A DNA stretch of 37,330 nucleotides from Balamuthia mandrillaris (taxonomy: Eukaryota; Discosea; Longamoebia; Balamuthiidae), in contig JAVKOQ010000445.1 in assembly GCA_031835245.1 (NCBI GenBank), forward strand, positions 1-37,330. The letters run 5' to 3'. Position numbers and translations under genes: made by a program. Below the pieces are notes generated by a model. It worked only from the letters and a program-made list of their open reading frames with translations, had not been told where the DNA came from and made no database searches. Of this stretch, positions 11,101 to 22,011 are shown in pieces. Position 1 is the stretch's first letter. Each line of letters begins with the position of its first letter.

Positions 11101-14100
11101 CTCTTCCATCCATTGTTCCGGAAACCGGTGAAGAAGGCGGAGAAGATGACTTTTTCGACTTTTTAACTGCCGAGAACAAAAAAGAAAAGGAACAAAGTGG
11201 AGCAGCATTACCTCCTCCACCAGCTTTGGCCAAAACAGCTACAGCAAAAGAAGGTGAAGAAGGAGACGAAGGAGAACGGGATCAACGACGAAGAAGACGA
11301 TCGCGCTCCGGCAATCGTCAACGAACGGGATCCAACAAATCTAGAGGAGAGGAAAGAAGGAAAGGAAGAGGACAAAGGCAGAACGTTCCTCAGGATCTTC
11401 CTTCAGCGGACTCTCTCTTTGCGCCTGCTGGAGAGGAGTCAAATATTGGTGAAGGAGATGAAACCGCTTCTGTTCCACAAAAGAAGAAGCCATTTGGTGG
11501 CGTAAACATGTTTGCCGGATTGGGAGGAGAAAACGAAGGCGAACTCTTTGCCGCTGTTACTAAAAGAAAGACGAGCCAACCAACAGAACCAAAACAACAG
11601 CCACAACCACAACCACAACGCCAAGCCGCTGCTGCGAAAGAGGAGAAGAAAGCTACCTCCACTTCTTCGCCTGCTGCAAATGCTTCGAGGAAGAAGAACG
11701 AGGAGAGAACAGCACCACCAGAGAGAACTAAGAAGAGTGGTGCAGGAGGTTTATTTGGCGATTTAGAAGGGGAAAGTGGAGGAAGTCTTTTTGGGGAAGG
11801 AGATGATGAAATAGGAGACGGTAAGGATCTCTTCGCTGGTTTGGGATCATCTGCTTCAGCTGGAAAAGGAGGAAGAGGCAAAAGCGGAGCAGGAAGCAAC
11901 AAAGCTCCCAAAGGAATCGACTTTGGTGAAGAGGATGAAAATGATGTTGTCTCTTCGAATGACTTATTTGCGGATCCAACCAAACCAACTTCCAAGTCAA
12001 GAAGGGATAATGCCGCTGAAAAGAAGAGAAACGAAGAAGAGGAACGGCAAACGAAACTAAAGGAAGAACAGGAAGAAAAGGCGAAACGAGAGCAAGAAGA
12101 ACAACAGCGAGAAGAAGAAGAGAAACGAAGACGGACCAAAGAGGAAGAAGCCAAAGCGCGCAAGTCTTTGTTCTCTACGGGAGGGTTATTTGGAGAAGAC
12201 ACGACTACAGAAGAGAATTCGCTCGACTCTGACAACAAACAACAAAAGAAGCGGAGTGGCGGTGGAGGTTTATTCGATGGTGATGCTGACGGGGACAGTC
12301 TTTTCGGTGGTTCCATTTCTTCATCGTCTTCCTCTTCTAGAACTCCAACAAGACAGAAGAAGAGTCTTTTCGGAGGAGAAGGCAGTGATGTTGCTGATGC
12401 TCTTCCCTCAGCAACTCAAGCTTCCGATTTGTTTGGAATTGTTGCTGGTGGTAGTCAACAGAAGACGAAGAAAGCAGCTTCGCAACCCCAAAAGGCACAA
12501 CAACCACCAAAGGCAAATGCCGCTGCGCCAAAAGAAGATCCGTTAGGTGGATTGTTGGGCGATGATTCTCCATCTTCTTCGGCTGACAACAATAATAGCA
12601 ACAAACAAAAGGAAGAACCAGAAAAAGAACAAGTGACCAAACAGAGAACGAGAAGAAAGGAAGCACAAGAAGAAGATCTCTTTGCTGGAGAAAGTGCCGA
12701 GACAGAGAAAAGCAGCAAAGCAACAAGAGAAATTCAAACACGAAGCTCAGCAAAAGCATCGCAACAAGAAGAAGAAGACTTGTTTGCGGATGTGCCTGGT
12801 GGCTCTACTAAAGCTCCTTCTTCCACCAAAGTTCGTCCGTCTTCCAGAAAGATTCAGCCCACTTCACGAAGAAAAGCTGCCGCAACTGCTAACAACAAAC
12901 AAAAAGCTGCAACTGTAGAGGAAGAAGATTTGTTTGCTGATCCTTCTTCTGGCTCTAATTCTGCTTCCACTTCCACGAAAGCAACACCTTCTGTCTCCTC
13001 TGCTTCTTCTCCTACTGTTGCTGCTCGTTCTACAAAAGAGGAAGATCTCTTTGCTTCCACCGACTCTTCTTCGTCATCAAAGAACAGCAAACAAGAAGAT
13101 ACATCAGCAAAGACAAAATCTCCTTCTGCTCTTCGACAGGCAACTTCTTCTTCGAAGGCGGAAAGTGATGACCTTTTTGTGGATCCCATCCTCAAGAATA
13201 ACAAACGTTCCGAGACAAACAACAAAAAGAAACACGAAGATGACGATTTGTTTGCTTCCACCCCAACGAACAATGCTAACATCACAAAGAAGACAACGAC
13301 TTCGACGGAGGACTCCACTTCAACAGCAAGAAAGATAAGCGTGAGTGGCTCCAAGATTCAAAGCCTTCAAAAACAAATCGGAAGTACTTTGAACCCCATG
13401 GCGATGCTTCCAGGAGCAAAACCTCCCTCCAAACGTCAACTCGAAATCGAGGATGATGACGAAGAAGAAGGCGGAAGCAGTAACTCCAAACTTCCACTCG
13501 ATCTCCCTGATTTCGAAGAGGAAGATGAGAGCGATGACAAACAATCGCAACAACCGCCACGTGAGAGGTTGCGAAGCAAAACGAGCTCTGCTTCTTCTTC
13601 TGTTTCTTCGTTGCCGTCCAAACCACTTGTGCATCAAACCAAGTCGAGGCCGACCATGTCCAACGTGAAGAGAAGGTTGCCCTCTCGCGGAGGCAGCGCC
13701 GTTAAGAAAGGAAGCAAGAGCGCCATTGTGGCAAGCACTTCTTCCTTTGCGTCTGGTACTTCTTTTTCTTCTTTAGCTCTTGTCGTTCACGTTTCTCTTT
13801 CTCATTCTCATTCTTTTTATGATTCCAGACACAGAAGACAAGAAGACGAGAGGAGGAAGTTCCATCTTCGACGCATTAGACGCCAAAAAGAACGAAGAAT
13901 CCGCCTCCATTCGCTCTCAACTACAACAACGCCAAGCCAATGCTAACGCTAACGCTAACGCGAATGCCAAACGATCTTCTTCTCCGAAACCTCAACAACA
14001 AAAGAGAGCTTCTCTCTTTGGGGATGATGACGAGGACGAGGATGCTGGCTCTCTCTTTTCATCGGGTGGGGGTTCTTCCATCGTCTTTGGCTCTTCTTCT

Positions 14101-14274
14101 ACTTCTTCCGCAAACGGCAAGAAAGGAGGAAGTGGAGGAGGAGGAGGAGGTGGAGGAAGAAAGAGTTTGTTTGGAGATGACGATGAAGATGGAGGAGGAT
14201 TTGATGTGTTTGCTGATCCGTTGGCCGGGCCTAAAAAGAAAGGAGGAGGAAGCGCTGCTTCTCTCTTTTCTTAA
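8178..14274 (+). CDS. WASHC2: WASH complex subunit FAM21/WASHC2
   Basis: Two exons, 8178-13755 and 13829-14274 (phase 1 junction), give 2007 residues. The ATG at 8178 opens MSNPLAWLEDDDEDW; an in-frame upstream stretch lacks an ATG. Residues about 363-575 match the FAM21 head domain: WERMWNLKELRRS, LHNTFNHFLMLANSQFIENR, and RRPLPHVIG, the last paralleling human RPLPYLIG. This domain binds the other WASH subunits. The tail is an unstructured acidic array with some 25 LF motifs in forms such as DLFAD, SLFG and GLFG; in known FAM21 these recruit the complex to endosomes through VPS35 of retromer and bind capping protein. KRRLPSRGG near the end of exon 1 resembles the basic Arg-Pro patches of the family. 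The first 360 residues are an acidic Asp/Glu/Lys/Ser extension not present in the human protein. Confidence 0.93.
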
Positions 14275-14357
14275 TACATGTGTTATTTATTTCCACAGCC
14301 ATTCGTTCACGCACTTTTTCTGTGAAAGAAGAAACATGAGAGTAAGAGGAAAGAGGT

Positions 14358-16912
14358 CTACTGAGAAGAACTCCACTTGCGCATCCACTCCTTGTGAAAA
14401 GCGGCCATGCGCTCCACCACCCCCTCGATCTTCTCCTCCGGCGGCAGGAACGTTGTCCTAAAGTGCAGGGTCCCTTCCTTCTGCCCAAAGCCAGAGCCCG
14501 GCACCACGCACACGCCGGTGGCGTCCAAAAGATCGATGGCGTACATCACATCGGCGGCCTTGCCCTTTTGCTTGGCGGCCTCCACGGCCTTGGCCGGCAG
14601 GCGGATGCGAGGGAAGAGGTACATGGCTCCTTCGGCCTGGTTGCAGCTGACCCCTTCCATGCGGTTGAGGGCGGCGCTCAGGGTGGCGGCCCTCCGTTGG
14701 AGGGAGGCGAAGATGGCGCTGGTCTCCTGGTGGTAGAGGGGGTAGGAGGGCTCGCCCTCCTGCGGGGGCTTCACCATGAGGTCCACCATGATCTGGCCGG
14801 GCAGGTTGGGGCAGAGGCTGATGGAGGCCAGCTTGTAGAGTTGGGCTTTGACTGCGGGGTCAAACCCGACGATCTCCATGTAGCCACCGCGTTTGCCACA
14901 TCTATATTTATATTTGCGTGAGAAGAAGGGAGAAGAGAAGAGCAGAGAAGAAAACAAAACAAACGAAATAACGAAATAATTATAGGGAGGAACGTACTCT
15001 CCAATGACGCCTTTGGAGACGGAGTGGAAGGAAGCCAATTCGAAGCCGTTCAGCTCGGGGCGTTCCTGTTGCATGTCGCGAAGGATCTTCTTGAAGGAAT
15101 AGAAGGGTTTGGCGTAGGCGTTCACCTGGTAGACCTCATCCGCAAACAGCAATACTTTGTTCCTGTGACAGAAATCTATTATCTGTTACATAAAAAGGTT
15201 TAGCTTTTGCTCTTCTTGTTTGCTTTTATCTTGTTCGTTCTCTTTCCCGTCCCTTTGTCTATCTCTTCGACTTTTCTCCGTTGCTCTTGTTCTGTTTTGT
15301 TGCTCTTCTCTGCTTCTTCGCTCAGTCTGTCGTTCTCTCATTCGTTTCTTCAATTTTTTCTTTTTTAAAGAGAGGAAACATTACCTCACGCATGTTAGCA
15401 GGCTCAAGGCATTGTCCGGTAGGATTGCCAGGATTGATGATGACAAGAGCTCTGGCCTCAATGCCGTCCTCCTTGGCCTTCTTGACGACCTGGTCAAGCT
15501 CCTCCACTTTGAGGCTCCACCCGTTTTCTTCGTCGAGGTAATACTCCAGTTGAGAGCCACCCAAAAGAGGGATGGTCGCTGAGTACAATGGGTATTGAGG
15601 GATAGGAATCATTACCTGTACATGGAAAAAATAGTTATGAGGAAGGAGGCAAAGAAAGAAAAGGATAAGGTAAGGAAAATATCAGAAAAGAAAACGTACA
15701 CCGTCCTGTTTGCCGCGCAGCAAACAGTTCAAAAGTGCAACGACACCACCGCTGGCACCTTCCGTCAAGAAAATGTCGCTAGGGTCGCTGGGATAGCCGT
15801 CCCTCTCCTCAATGAACTGGCTGACGTGCTCTCGCACCGCTGGCAAGCCTTGACTGTTCGAGTACGCTCCTAGTATTTATTGTTTGTTTGTTTGATGAGA
15901 TAAAAGAGAGGAAACAGTGGAAGAAGAAGACAACGAAGACGACGAAGCAGCACAAGAAGAAGAAGAACAAGAACAAGAAGAAGAAAGAAGGAGGAGGAGG
16001 AGGAGGAAGAAGAAGAAGAACAAGAAGAAGACGAAGACAAAAAGCGGAGAGAGAACGGACCAACGCCGCCAGGGACTTTGGAAAGGAGAGCTTTTGCTCT
16101 GGCGATGGCGTCCTCTGGGAAAATGTCCTTGGCACGTTCGCTATTGAGAAGTTCTGGATACTCCATCAAGCTAGCCACCTTGTTTTTTTGTTTTGTTCGT
16201 TTTTTTGGGTCGATGAAGTGATGATAAACAGAAAAGAAAGAACGAAAAAAAAAATAACATTAATAACGAAAAAAGAACAGATGAAACCAAAAAGAAAAAG
16301 AAGAGAAGAAAAAGAAGTTATAGCAGGTTTAAGCAAAAAGAATAAGAAAAAAAAAAGAGAAATCAAAACGAGGGTGTTACAATCTAAAAAATAAAAATAA
16401 TAAAAATACTGAAAAAATAAAAAATGAAAATGAAAAATGAAAATAAAAAATAAAAAAAAGCAAATAAAGCAAATAAATAAATAAAATAAAGAAATAATAA
16501 ATAAAGAAAAATAAAAATAAAAATAAAAAATATTAAAAAAAAGGGTAAGGAGAAATACCTGACGGAAGAAGGTGATGGGCTTTTGGTTGAGCTGCTGCGG
16601 GTTGCCAATGTTGCAAAAGATCACCTCCTCAAAGGGGAGCTGCCCTTTCTTCTGGGGGTCGGCCAGGGCCTTCACGTGCTCCTCCGCTCGGATGACCAGC
16701 TCGCCGCGCACCGCGTACTCGGCGCGCAGCAGCTTTGGGTTGAGGTTTTCGAGGCTCAGCACCTTCTTCTCCGATGAGGATGAAGAAGAGGAGGCAAACG
16801 ATCGAGAAGAAGCAGCAGTGGAGGCGAGCATTCTACTGGTGGCAGCACTACACAACAACAAAGAGGAGGAAGAAGAGGAAGCAACAGCAGTTCGCAATAA
16901 TCCTCTTTGCAT
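14358..16912 (-). CDS. GPT: Alanine aminotransferase, probably mitochondrial
   Basis: Six minus-strand exons, 16912-16559, 16178-16061, 15869-15700, 15615-15385, 15182-14998 and 14901-14358, join in matching phases to 533 residues. The enzyme is a PLP-dependent class I/II aminotransferase that exchanges the amino group between alanine and 2-oxoglutarate, giving pyruvate and glutamate. Visible signatures: [30 protein letters not shown] (Asp306 and Tyr309 line PLP), SFHSVSKG with the Schiff-base Lys348, [14 protein letters not shown] and [16 protein letters not shown] residues near the end ([12 protein letters not shown]). The first 50 residues are rich in Ser, Ala and Arg with no acidic residue, typical of a mitochondrial presequence. 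The intron at 16179-16558 is very AT-rich. The gene is tail-to-tail with FAM21, 83 bases apart, and head-to-head with neurochondrin. Confidence 0.96.
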
Positions 16913-16973
16913 TTTTTGTTTCTTTTTTTAGTCGTCAAATTTTTCCGTAAAAAATTTAAGTGAGAAAGGAAGA

Positions 16974-16993
16974 CCCCTCATATAGTGACGTCA
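16974..16993 (-). promoter_or_regulatory. CRE palindrome and TATA-like box upstream of alanine aminotransferase
   Basis: TGACGTCA at 16986-16993 is the perfect CRE/ATF palindrome bound by bZIP proteins. Read on the minus strand it is followed at once by CTATATGAG, a TATA-like element about 65-70 bases before the ATG at 16912. Spacing fits a core promoter for the aminotransferase. It may also act on the divergent neurochondrin gene. Confidence 0.5.
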
Positions 16994-17040
16994 CCAGGTT
17001 CAGAAATTTCTTTCGAAGATTCGAAGCTAACTTATTAAGC

Positions 17041-17093
17041 AACCTATTAATGCTGTCGTATTATGTCATCCTCCGACTTGGAATTAATAGGTT
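17041..17093. promoter_or_regulatory. 11-bp perfect inverted repeat in divergent promoter
   Basis: AACCTATTAAT at 17041-17051 and ATTAATAGGTT at 17083-17093 are exact reverse complements with a 31-base spacer. Inside the spacer GTCG and CGAC form a smaller nested inversion. It lies midway between the divergent aminotransferase and neurochondrin start codons, 109 bases before the latter. It could be a paired binding site or a hairpin. A GGTCGACA motif follows at 17117-17124. Confidence 0.5.
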
Positions 17094-17201
17094 GGAAGCA
17101 CAACTTAGGCTGCTGGTCGACATGAATTGATACCCGCGTCGTCACGAAGAAAAGTCGGCGAAAAATAAAAGAAAGAGAAGAAAGTAGACAAGCAAGCCGA
17201 G

Positions 17202-17732
17202 ATGACGACGACGGTGGACCTGGGCAAGTGCCTGTCCCTCTTGAGAGCGCCTTCGGATGAGGAAAAGTTCGTGGGCCTGCTGTTGGTGACCAAGTTCGTG
17301 CAACGGCCCACTCCCTCTGTCCTCCACCAGATCGCCGAGGCCATCGGTTTTCCTTTTCTTCATCGTTTGTTGCGTTCCAAGCAAGGTTTGCTTTGTTCTT
17401 CCTTCTTTCTTCCTCCTTCCTCCTCTTCTTCTTTCTTCTAAAAGAAAGAAAAGGAGAAGGCACGTTCTCTTATCAGGACTTGGCGTTGAGCATCCTGTCG
17501 ACTTTTGCTGCGGAGGCGGAGCTGGCCAGCCATCCGCAGTACCTGGCCACTGTCCCTCTGTTGCTCTCCATCATCAATGCTGAGTTCGTAGCTCCCCTCT
17601 TTTGTCTTTTCACTCTTAACTTCTTTTCTTCCCTCATCTTGTTCCTCTTCTCCTCTCTCCTCTCGTTCTCTTTTCTCTCTTCTCTTCTCTTTTCTCTCTT
17701 TTCATCTCCCTCTCTCTTCTCTCATTATCTCT

Positions 17733-17770
<38 letters not shown>

Positions 17771-20254
17771 TTGCTTCTTTTTTGCTTTTCTTCTTCATTT
17801 CTCTCTTCGCTCCTCAGCTTACAATCTTCATTTTTTCTACAACAAAACGCATAGAGGCGTTGCTGATGGAACAAAGCTAGAAGCGTTAAAGTGTCTGTTG
17901 GGCGTGGCTCAAACAGCTGCTGGCCTCAGTGCTCTCCTTTCGTACGAGGCACTTCCCAAAATCGCTCTTTCGATCTTTGAAGCTGATCCGAAAGGTTCCT
18001 TTTTTTTCCCTTTGCTCTTCTTTTCTTCTTTATGTCTCTCTCTTGTGCTGATTTTATATTGTCAACACACCAGATGAAAGACTATCACTCACATTTCAGC
18101 TGTTTGAAACTGTCTTGCGACATTCTCATCAACAACTTCACTTACAACATCATCCACAAGAAGAACGTTTCGCTCTCACACTGAGAGACTTTGAACAAAA
18201 AGGGGCGATGCATCATCTCTCCTGTCTCTTTCGTCAAAACCAGCAATCCTTCAAGTTTGCTCTTCTACAACGCCTCAATCTTCTCATGTCTTACTTTAGA
18301 GATTGCAAAGAAGCTATCAAGGAGGAAGAAGATGAAAACGAAGAAAGAGAAAGATGGAAATGGAAAGAAGACATTCGCATTGGGTTGAATGACATTCTCA
18401 CAAGCAAATTGGGAAGAGCGCAGAGAGACATGGCGTTTGTACTCTGCGCTCATATGCTTCATCGTTTTGGACAAGAATGGGCGTTAGGGCCTCCGCTTCA
18501 TTTCGTTGCCTCGAAAGAAGAAACAGAGGAGAAAGTGAAAAAGCGAGAAGCAAAAGGAAAAGATAGAACAGAAGTATTTTCAACGGAAGCAAAAACAACG
18601 ACAAGTCTTGAAGAAAAAGGACGTTTTGTGGAGGTGTTGGTGTTGTTGGTTTGCGTTGAAGCCCAGTTTCTTTTGGAAACGACTGTTCTCCATCCGGATC
18701 GCTATCGTCCTTCTCCAGCTTCTTTAACTCTTTCTCCCTCAACCGCCCCTTTGTCAATTACCTCTTCTTCACCAACCGACAGCACACATGATCCTTGTTC
18801 TTCTTCTTCATCTGAAGAAAACTATAACGTCGATATGATATCAGTTTGCTACGATATAGTCGAACAAGTCATCTACTATCTCAGTCACTCTCCAATGGAA
18901 TCAACAGCACAACAAAAACAAACAAAGAAGAGATATTGGAGCGAAGAATTGCCTTCTCCTGTTTTATCGAGCATACAACGAGGCCTCAGCGACGTTTTCA
19001 CAGTCATCGTTCAGTATCTTCGCAAATGTAAGGACGAACAAGACGAAGCACCAGTGCTTTCTCAACCGACGAAGACGAAAGATAGTATATTGTTGGTAGC
19101 TACAATTCGGTTGTTGGGCGTTTGGTTGAGCGAAGAGACCTCTGCTCTTCGAAGCGAAATCTTGGAAGTTCTTCCTTTTCTCCTTCAACAGAGTTTTGAC
19201 AGAACGAGAACGAATGAAGAAAAGGAAGGAGATCAGATGTTCTCGTTTTTGCTTCCTGGATTGTTGCACTTGACTTCGGAGAAGGACGCCAGAGGCATAT
19301 TTTTGGGCAACAATGGTCCTGCTTTGCTTCTTTCCTACATCAAGCGTCACTATCCGTCATTCTGTTCTGTCGTAGTGAATTCTGGATCGCTTGGCGGTAA
19401 GTTTCTTTCTCTTCTTGCTTTCTATTTTTACAAACTGTATGTACTCACCTCATTTGTTTTTTTGCGTTTGTTATTCTTTAGCAGAGAGTAAAGAAGGTTC
19501 AGAAAGCATAATGAATGCTGAGGTTCTCTTCGACACAGTGCTCGGCGTTCTCTTGAACATCGTTTGTTTGGACGGCTCATCCGCTGTTCTCTCCGACAAG
19601 CCCACCTTTCTGGCATTCCTCCCTGTTCTCCATTCCATCTCCTCTTCTCTTCTTCTTCATTTCTCTTCTTCACAACAAGCCTTCAACTTTCCACGTTTCC
19701 TTCTGCTTCACGTTTTAGTGGCTGCAATTTTCATCCTTCGAACCTGCAAAGAAGAAGAAATATCTTCGCTGCTTCAGCAACCAACAGCAAAAGCAACAGA
19801 AGAACTGAACTTAACAACGATGTTCGACTCGTTTCTTCGTTGGATGGAAATGATGAGCGACGACATGAAGAGCAAATGGAGCGATGAACAAACGGCTGAA
19901 CTTTGGTTTATGGCACTTACTGGTAAGTCTTTTCTTCTCTCTTGCTTTTCTGTTTTTCTTATTCTTTTCCTCTTTTCACTTTCTTACCTCCTTTGCTTTT
20001 TCTCTTTTTTTAAAAAAAAAGGAGTAACGAGTTGCATGGAACACTATCCCAGTTTATGCGATGCTCTTTGTACTCATGATGCATGGTTGAAGCGGTGTCA
20101 CCTTCGCGTTCTTTCTTGCTCTTCTTCTGCTCAACCGTGCAGTGAAGAAGAAAAACAAGAGACAGCGGCGCTAGCCTCTTTGCTTTCCTCGCTAGCGAAA
20201 CACAGCCCCAAAGGAAGAGAAGTCTTTCTTCGGATCTCTTCCGCGTCCTCATGA
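17202..20254 (+). CDS. NCDN: Neurochondrin family protein
   Basis: Six exons, 17202-17385, 17460-17583, 17855-17994, 18074-19396, 19482-19922 and 20022-20254, give 814 residues with every phase consistent. Matches to human neurochondrin run along the whole length: SDEEKFVGLLLVTKF, AIGFPFLHRLL, DLALSILSTFAAEAELASHP, VLVLLVCVEAQFLLE, IRLLGVWLSEETSALRSEIL, LLPGLLHLTSEKDARGI and the C-terminal ELWFMALTG. Neurochondrin is an alpha-helical (armadillo-like) cytosolic scaffold. In animals it is linked to neurite growth and signalling, and its role in protists is unknown. Exon 5 has a tandem acceptor TAGCAG, so it may start at 19482 or 19485 and vary by one residue. The last 140 bases are duplicated at 21842-21980, beyond an inserted LRR gene. 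Confidence 0.92.
20112..20251 (+). repeat. Direct duplication, copy within neurochondrin exon 6
   Basis: About 140 bases from TTTCTTGCTCTTC to the last codons of neurochondrin recur at 21842-21980 with about a dozen differences. The two copies bracket LRR gene 1. Confidence 0.92.
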
Positions 20255-20270
20255 AAATGGAACTTGCCGG

Positions 20271-21835
20271 TAATGCCAAAAATGTTAACGATTCGAGGAA
20301 TTTTAAGCATGTTTGAAATGTATGGAATTTAAAATATGGGTAGAGACTACCGAGACGACACGATAAAAAAAAGCAAAAAAAAAAAAATAAAGGAGAGAGG
20401 AATGGCGAGCCAGCCTGCAGGCAAGGAGGAGGAAGAGGGGGAAAGCCAAGCCCTTCCCTCCCTGCTCCAACCCTTTGCACACTCTACCCACTGCGATCTC
20501 TCCCGCAACGAGCTGAGGTGCTTGCCGAGGGAGTTTGGCCTGCTCTTCTCTCTCACTTACTGCGACCTCTCCTTCAACGAGCTGAGCTGCTTGCCGAGGG
20601 AGTTTGGCCTGCTCACCTCTCTCACCCGCTGTGACCTCTCCTCCAACCAGCTGAGCTGCTTGCCGAGGGAGTTTGGCCTGCTCTCCTCTCTCACTTACTG
20701 CGACCTCTCCTTCAACGAGCTGACCACCTTGCCGAGGGAGTTTGGCCAGCTCACCGCTCTCACCCGCTGCAACCTCTCCTACAACCAGCTGACGTCCCTG
20801 CCGAGGGAGTTTGGCCAGCTCTCCTCTCTCACGAAGTGCAACCTCTCCTTAAACAAGCTGAGCTGCTTGCCGAGGGAGTTTGGCCAGCTCACCGCTCTCA
20901 CCCACTGCGACCTCTCCTGCAACGACAACAAGCTGAGGTCCTTGCCGAGAGAGTTTGGTCGGCTCACCGCTCTCACTCAGTGCAACCTCTCCAGAAACAA
21001 GCTGAGCTCCTTGCCGAGGGAGTTTGGCCAGCTCTCCGCTCTCACTGAGTGCAACCTCTCTCAAAACAAGCTGACGTCCTTGCCAAGGGAGTTTGGCCAG
21101 CTACGAGCTCTCGACTGGTGCAACGTGGAGGCGAACCCCTTGGCAGCCCTGCCTTGCTCCATGGTTTGGCTTCTTCCATCCTTGCAAGCGCACTCCCCTC
21201 CACCCTTTCGCCAGCAAGAAGCACTTCCCAAACAAAGGGAAGAGAATGAGGAAGAAGAGCAAAAGCAAGAGCAAGAGGCGAAGAAGAAGCACAAGCAGAA
21301 GAAGAAAAGAGGGAAACCTGAGCAATCACCGTCCATGAGGAGCAAGCATGCCACAGTGAAAAGCTTGTGGCAGTTGAGCGGAGAGGCAGTGCTGAGGAAC
21401 CAGCTTTTGCCACCCGGCCTGTTGAGCCCTGTTCCCGACCCGCCCTTCACTTGGCTTTCTCCTTCTTCTCCGCTGACGGCGGAGAGCCCCACAACCCAGC
21501 AGCAGGACAGGACAAAAGCAGAAGAAGGCAAAGAAGAAGGAGGAGAAGGGAGTGTGGAGAAGGAGGTCATCATGGGGGTGGTGCTGCCGGAAGAAGTGAA
21601 GGAGCGGCTGGAAAGGCTGCAGAGAAGGTGTGATGTTTGTGCTCTGCTGTTTTTGGAGGCTGAAGTTGAGAAGGAGGAGGAGGGGGAGGAAGGAGGCGAA
21701 GGAGGAGGACAAGGAAGGGAAAGGGTGGTGAGAAGGTGTTGGGACGAGGAAAGAGGAGTGTGGTGGGAGCTGTTGTGTTGCAGCCCGAGCTGCTTCCTCC
21801 GGCCCCTTTCTGCCTGTTCCCTTGCCACCAAGTAG
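20271..21835 (+). repeat. LRR cassette, copy 1 (dispersed gene-sized duplication)
   Basis: Homology to copy 2 (23632-25497) begins at TAATGCCAAAAATG in the 5' flank, about 130 bases before the ATG, and covers the non-coding leader (GAGGAATT, AGCATGT, GACGACACGAT) and the coding part. Sequence left of this point is unrelated in the two copies, so the cassette edge is sharp. Confidence 0.85.
20402..21835 (+). CDS. Intronless LRR protein 1 with C-terminal Cys motif
   Basis: A single uninterrupted frame of 477 residues. The start at 20402 (MASQPAGKEEEE) is chosen because it aligns with the paralogue start at 23748; an in-frame ATG at 20336 lies in a lysine-rich stretch that does not align. It carries nine full LRRs plus a capping one at about residues 35-265, with 23-residue consensus C(D/N)LSxNxLxxLPREFGxLxxLTx, of the SHOC2/plant intracellular class. 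One module (near 20923) has two extra residues. A basic/Gln linker follows, then LPEEVKERLERL and Cys pairs: CDVC at about 405 and CCSPSC near residue 463. These recall the C-terminal Cys motif of some animal LRR proteins and may bind zinc. There is no signal peptide or membrane segment, so it is likely cytosolic. It has no intron, unlike its neighbours, and is GC-richer. Confidence 0.87.
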   Translation: MASQPAGKEEEEGESQALPSLLQPFAHSTHCDLSRNELRCLPREFGLLFSLTYCDLSFNELSCLPREFGLLTSLTRCDLSSNQLSCLPREFGLLSSLTYCDLSFNELTTLPREFGQLTALTRCNLSYNQLTSLPREFGQLSSLTKCNLSLNKLSCLPREFGQLTALTHCDLSCNDNKLRSLPREFGRLTALTQCNLSRNKLSSLPREFGQLSALTECNLSQNKLTSLPREFGQLRALDWCNVEANPLAALPCSMVWLLPSLQAHSPPPFRQQEALPKQREENEEEEQKQEQEAKKKHKQKKKRGKPEQSPSMRSKHATVKSLWQLSGEAVLRNQLLPPGLLSPVPDPPFTWLSPSSPLTAESPTTQQQDRTKAEEGKEEGGEGSVEKEVIMGVVLPEEVKERLERLQRRCDVCALLFLEAEVEKEEEGEEGGEGGGQGRERVVRRCWDEERGVWWELLCCSPSCFLRPLSACSLATK

Positions 21836-21841
21836 ACTTCA

Positions 21842-21980
21842 CTTCTTGCTCTTCACTCTGCTCAACCGTGCAGTGAAGAAGAAAAACAAGAGACAGCGAC
21901 GCTAGCATCTTTGCTTTCCTCGCTAGCAAAACACAGCTCCAAAGGAAGAGAAGTCTTACATCGGATCTCTTCAGCGTCAT
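21842..21980 (+). pseudogene. Duplicated fragment of the neurochondrin terminal exon
   Basis: About 139 bases, roughly 91-92 percent identical to 20112-20251 (same strand), start six bases after the LRR 1 stop codon. The reading frame of the original is still open across the fragment, but it lacks the rest of the gene and has no start. It ends about 30 bases from the stop of the minus-strand TRM9 gene. It is either a relic of where neurochondrin ended before the LRR cassette arrived, or a copy made during that event. Confidence 0.85.
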
Positions 21981-22011
21981 TTAAAAATATTTTCTTTGCT
22001 TTCTTGTCGTT

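Noticed and set aside
13780-13828. Start of a separate gene at the hydrophobic stretch before FAM21 exon 2
   Set aside because: The Phe/Leu-rich start is the pyrimidine-rich 3' end of the intron; the following LF-motif sequence continues FAM21.
16179-16558. Very AT-rich stretch as an origin or inserted organelle DNA
   Set aside because: It lies exactly between two well-supported aminotransferase exons and is bounded by GT and AG, so it is an intron.
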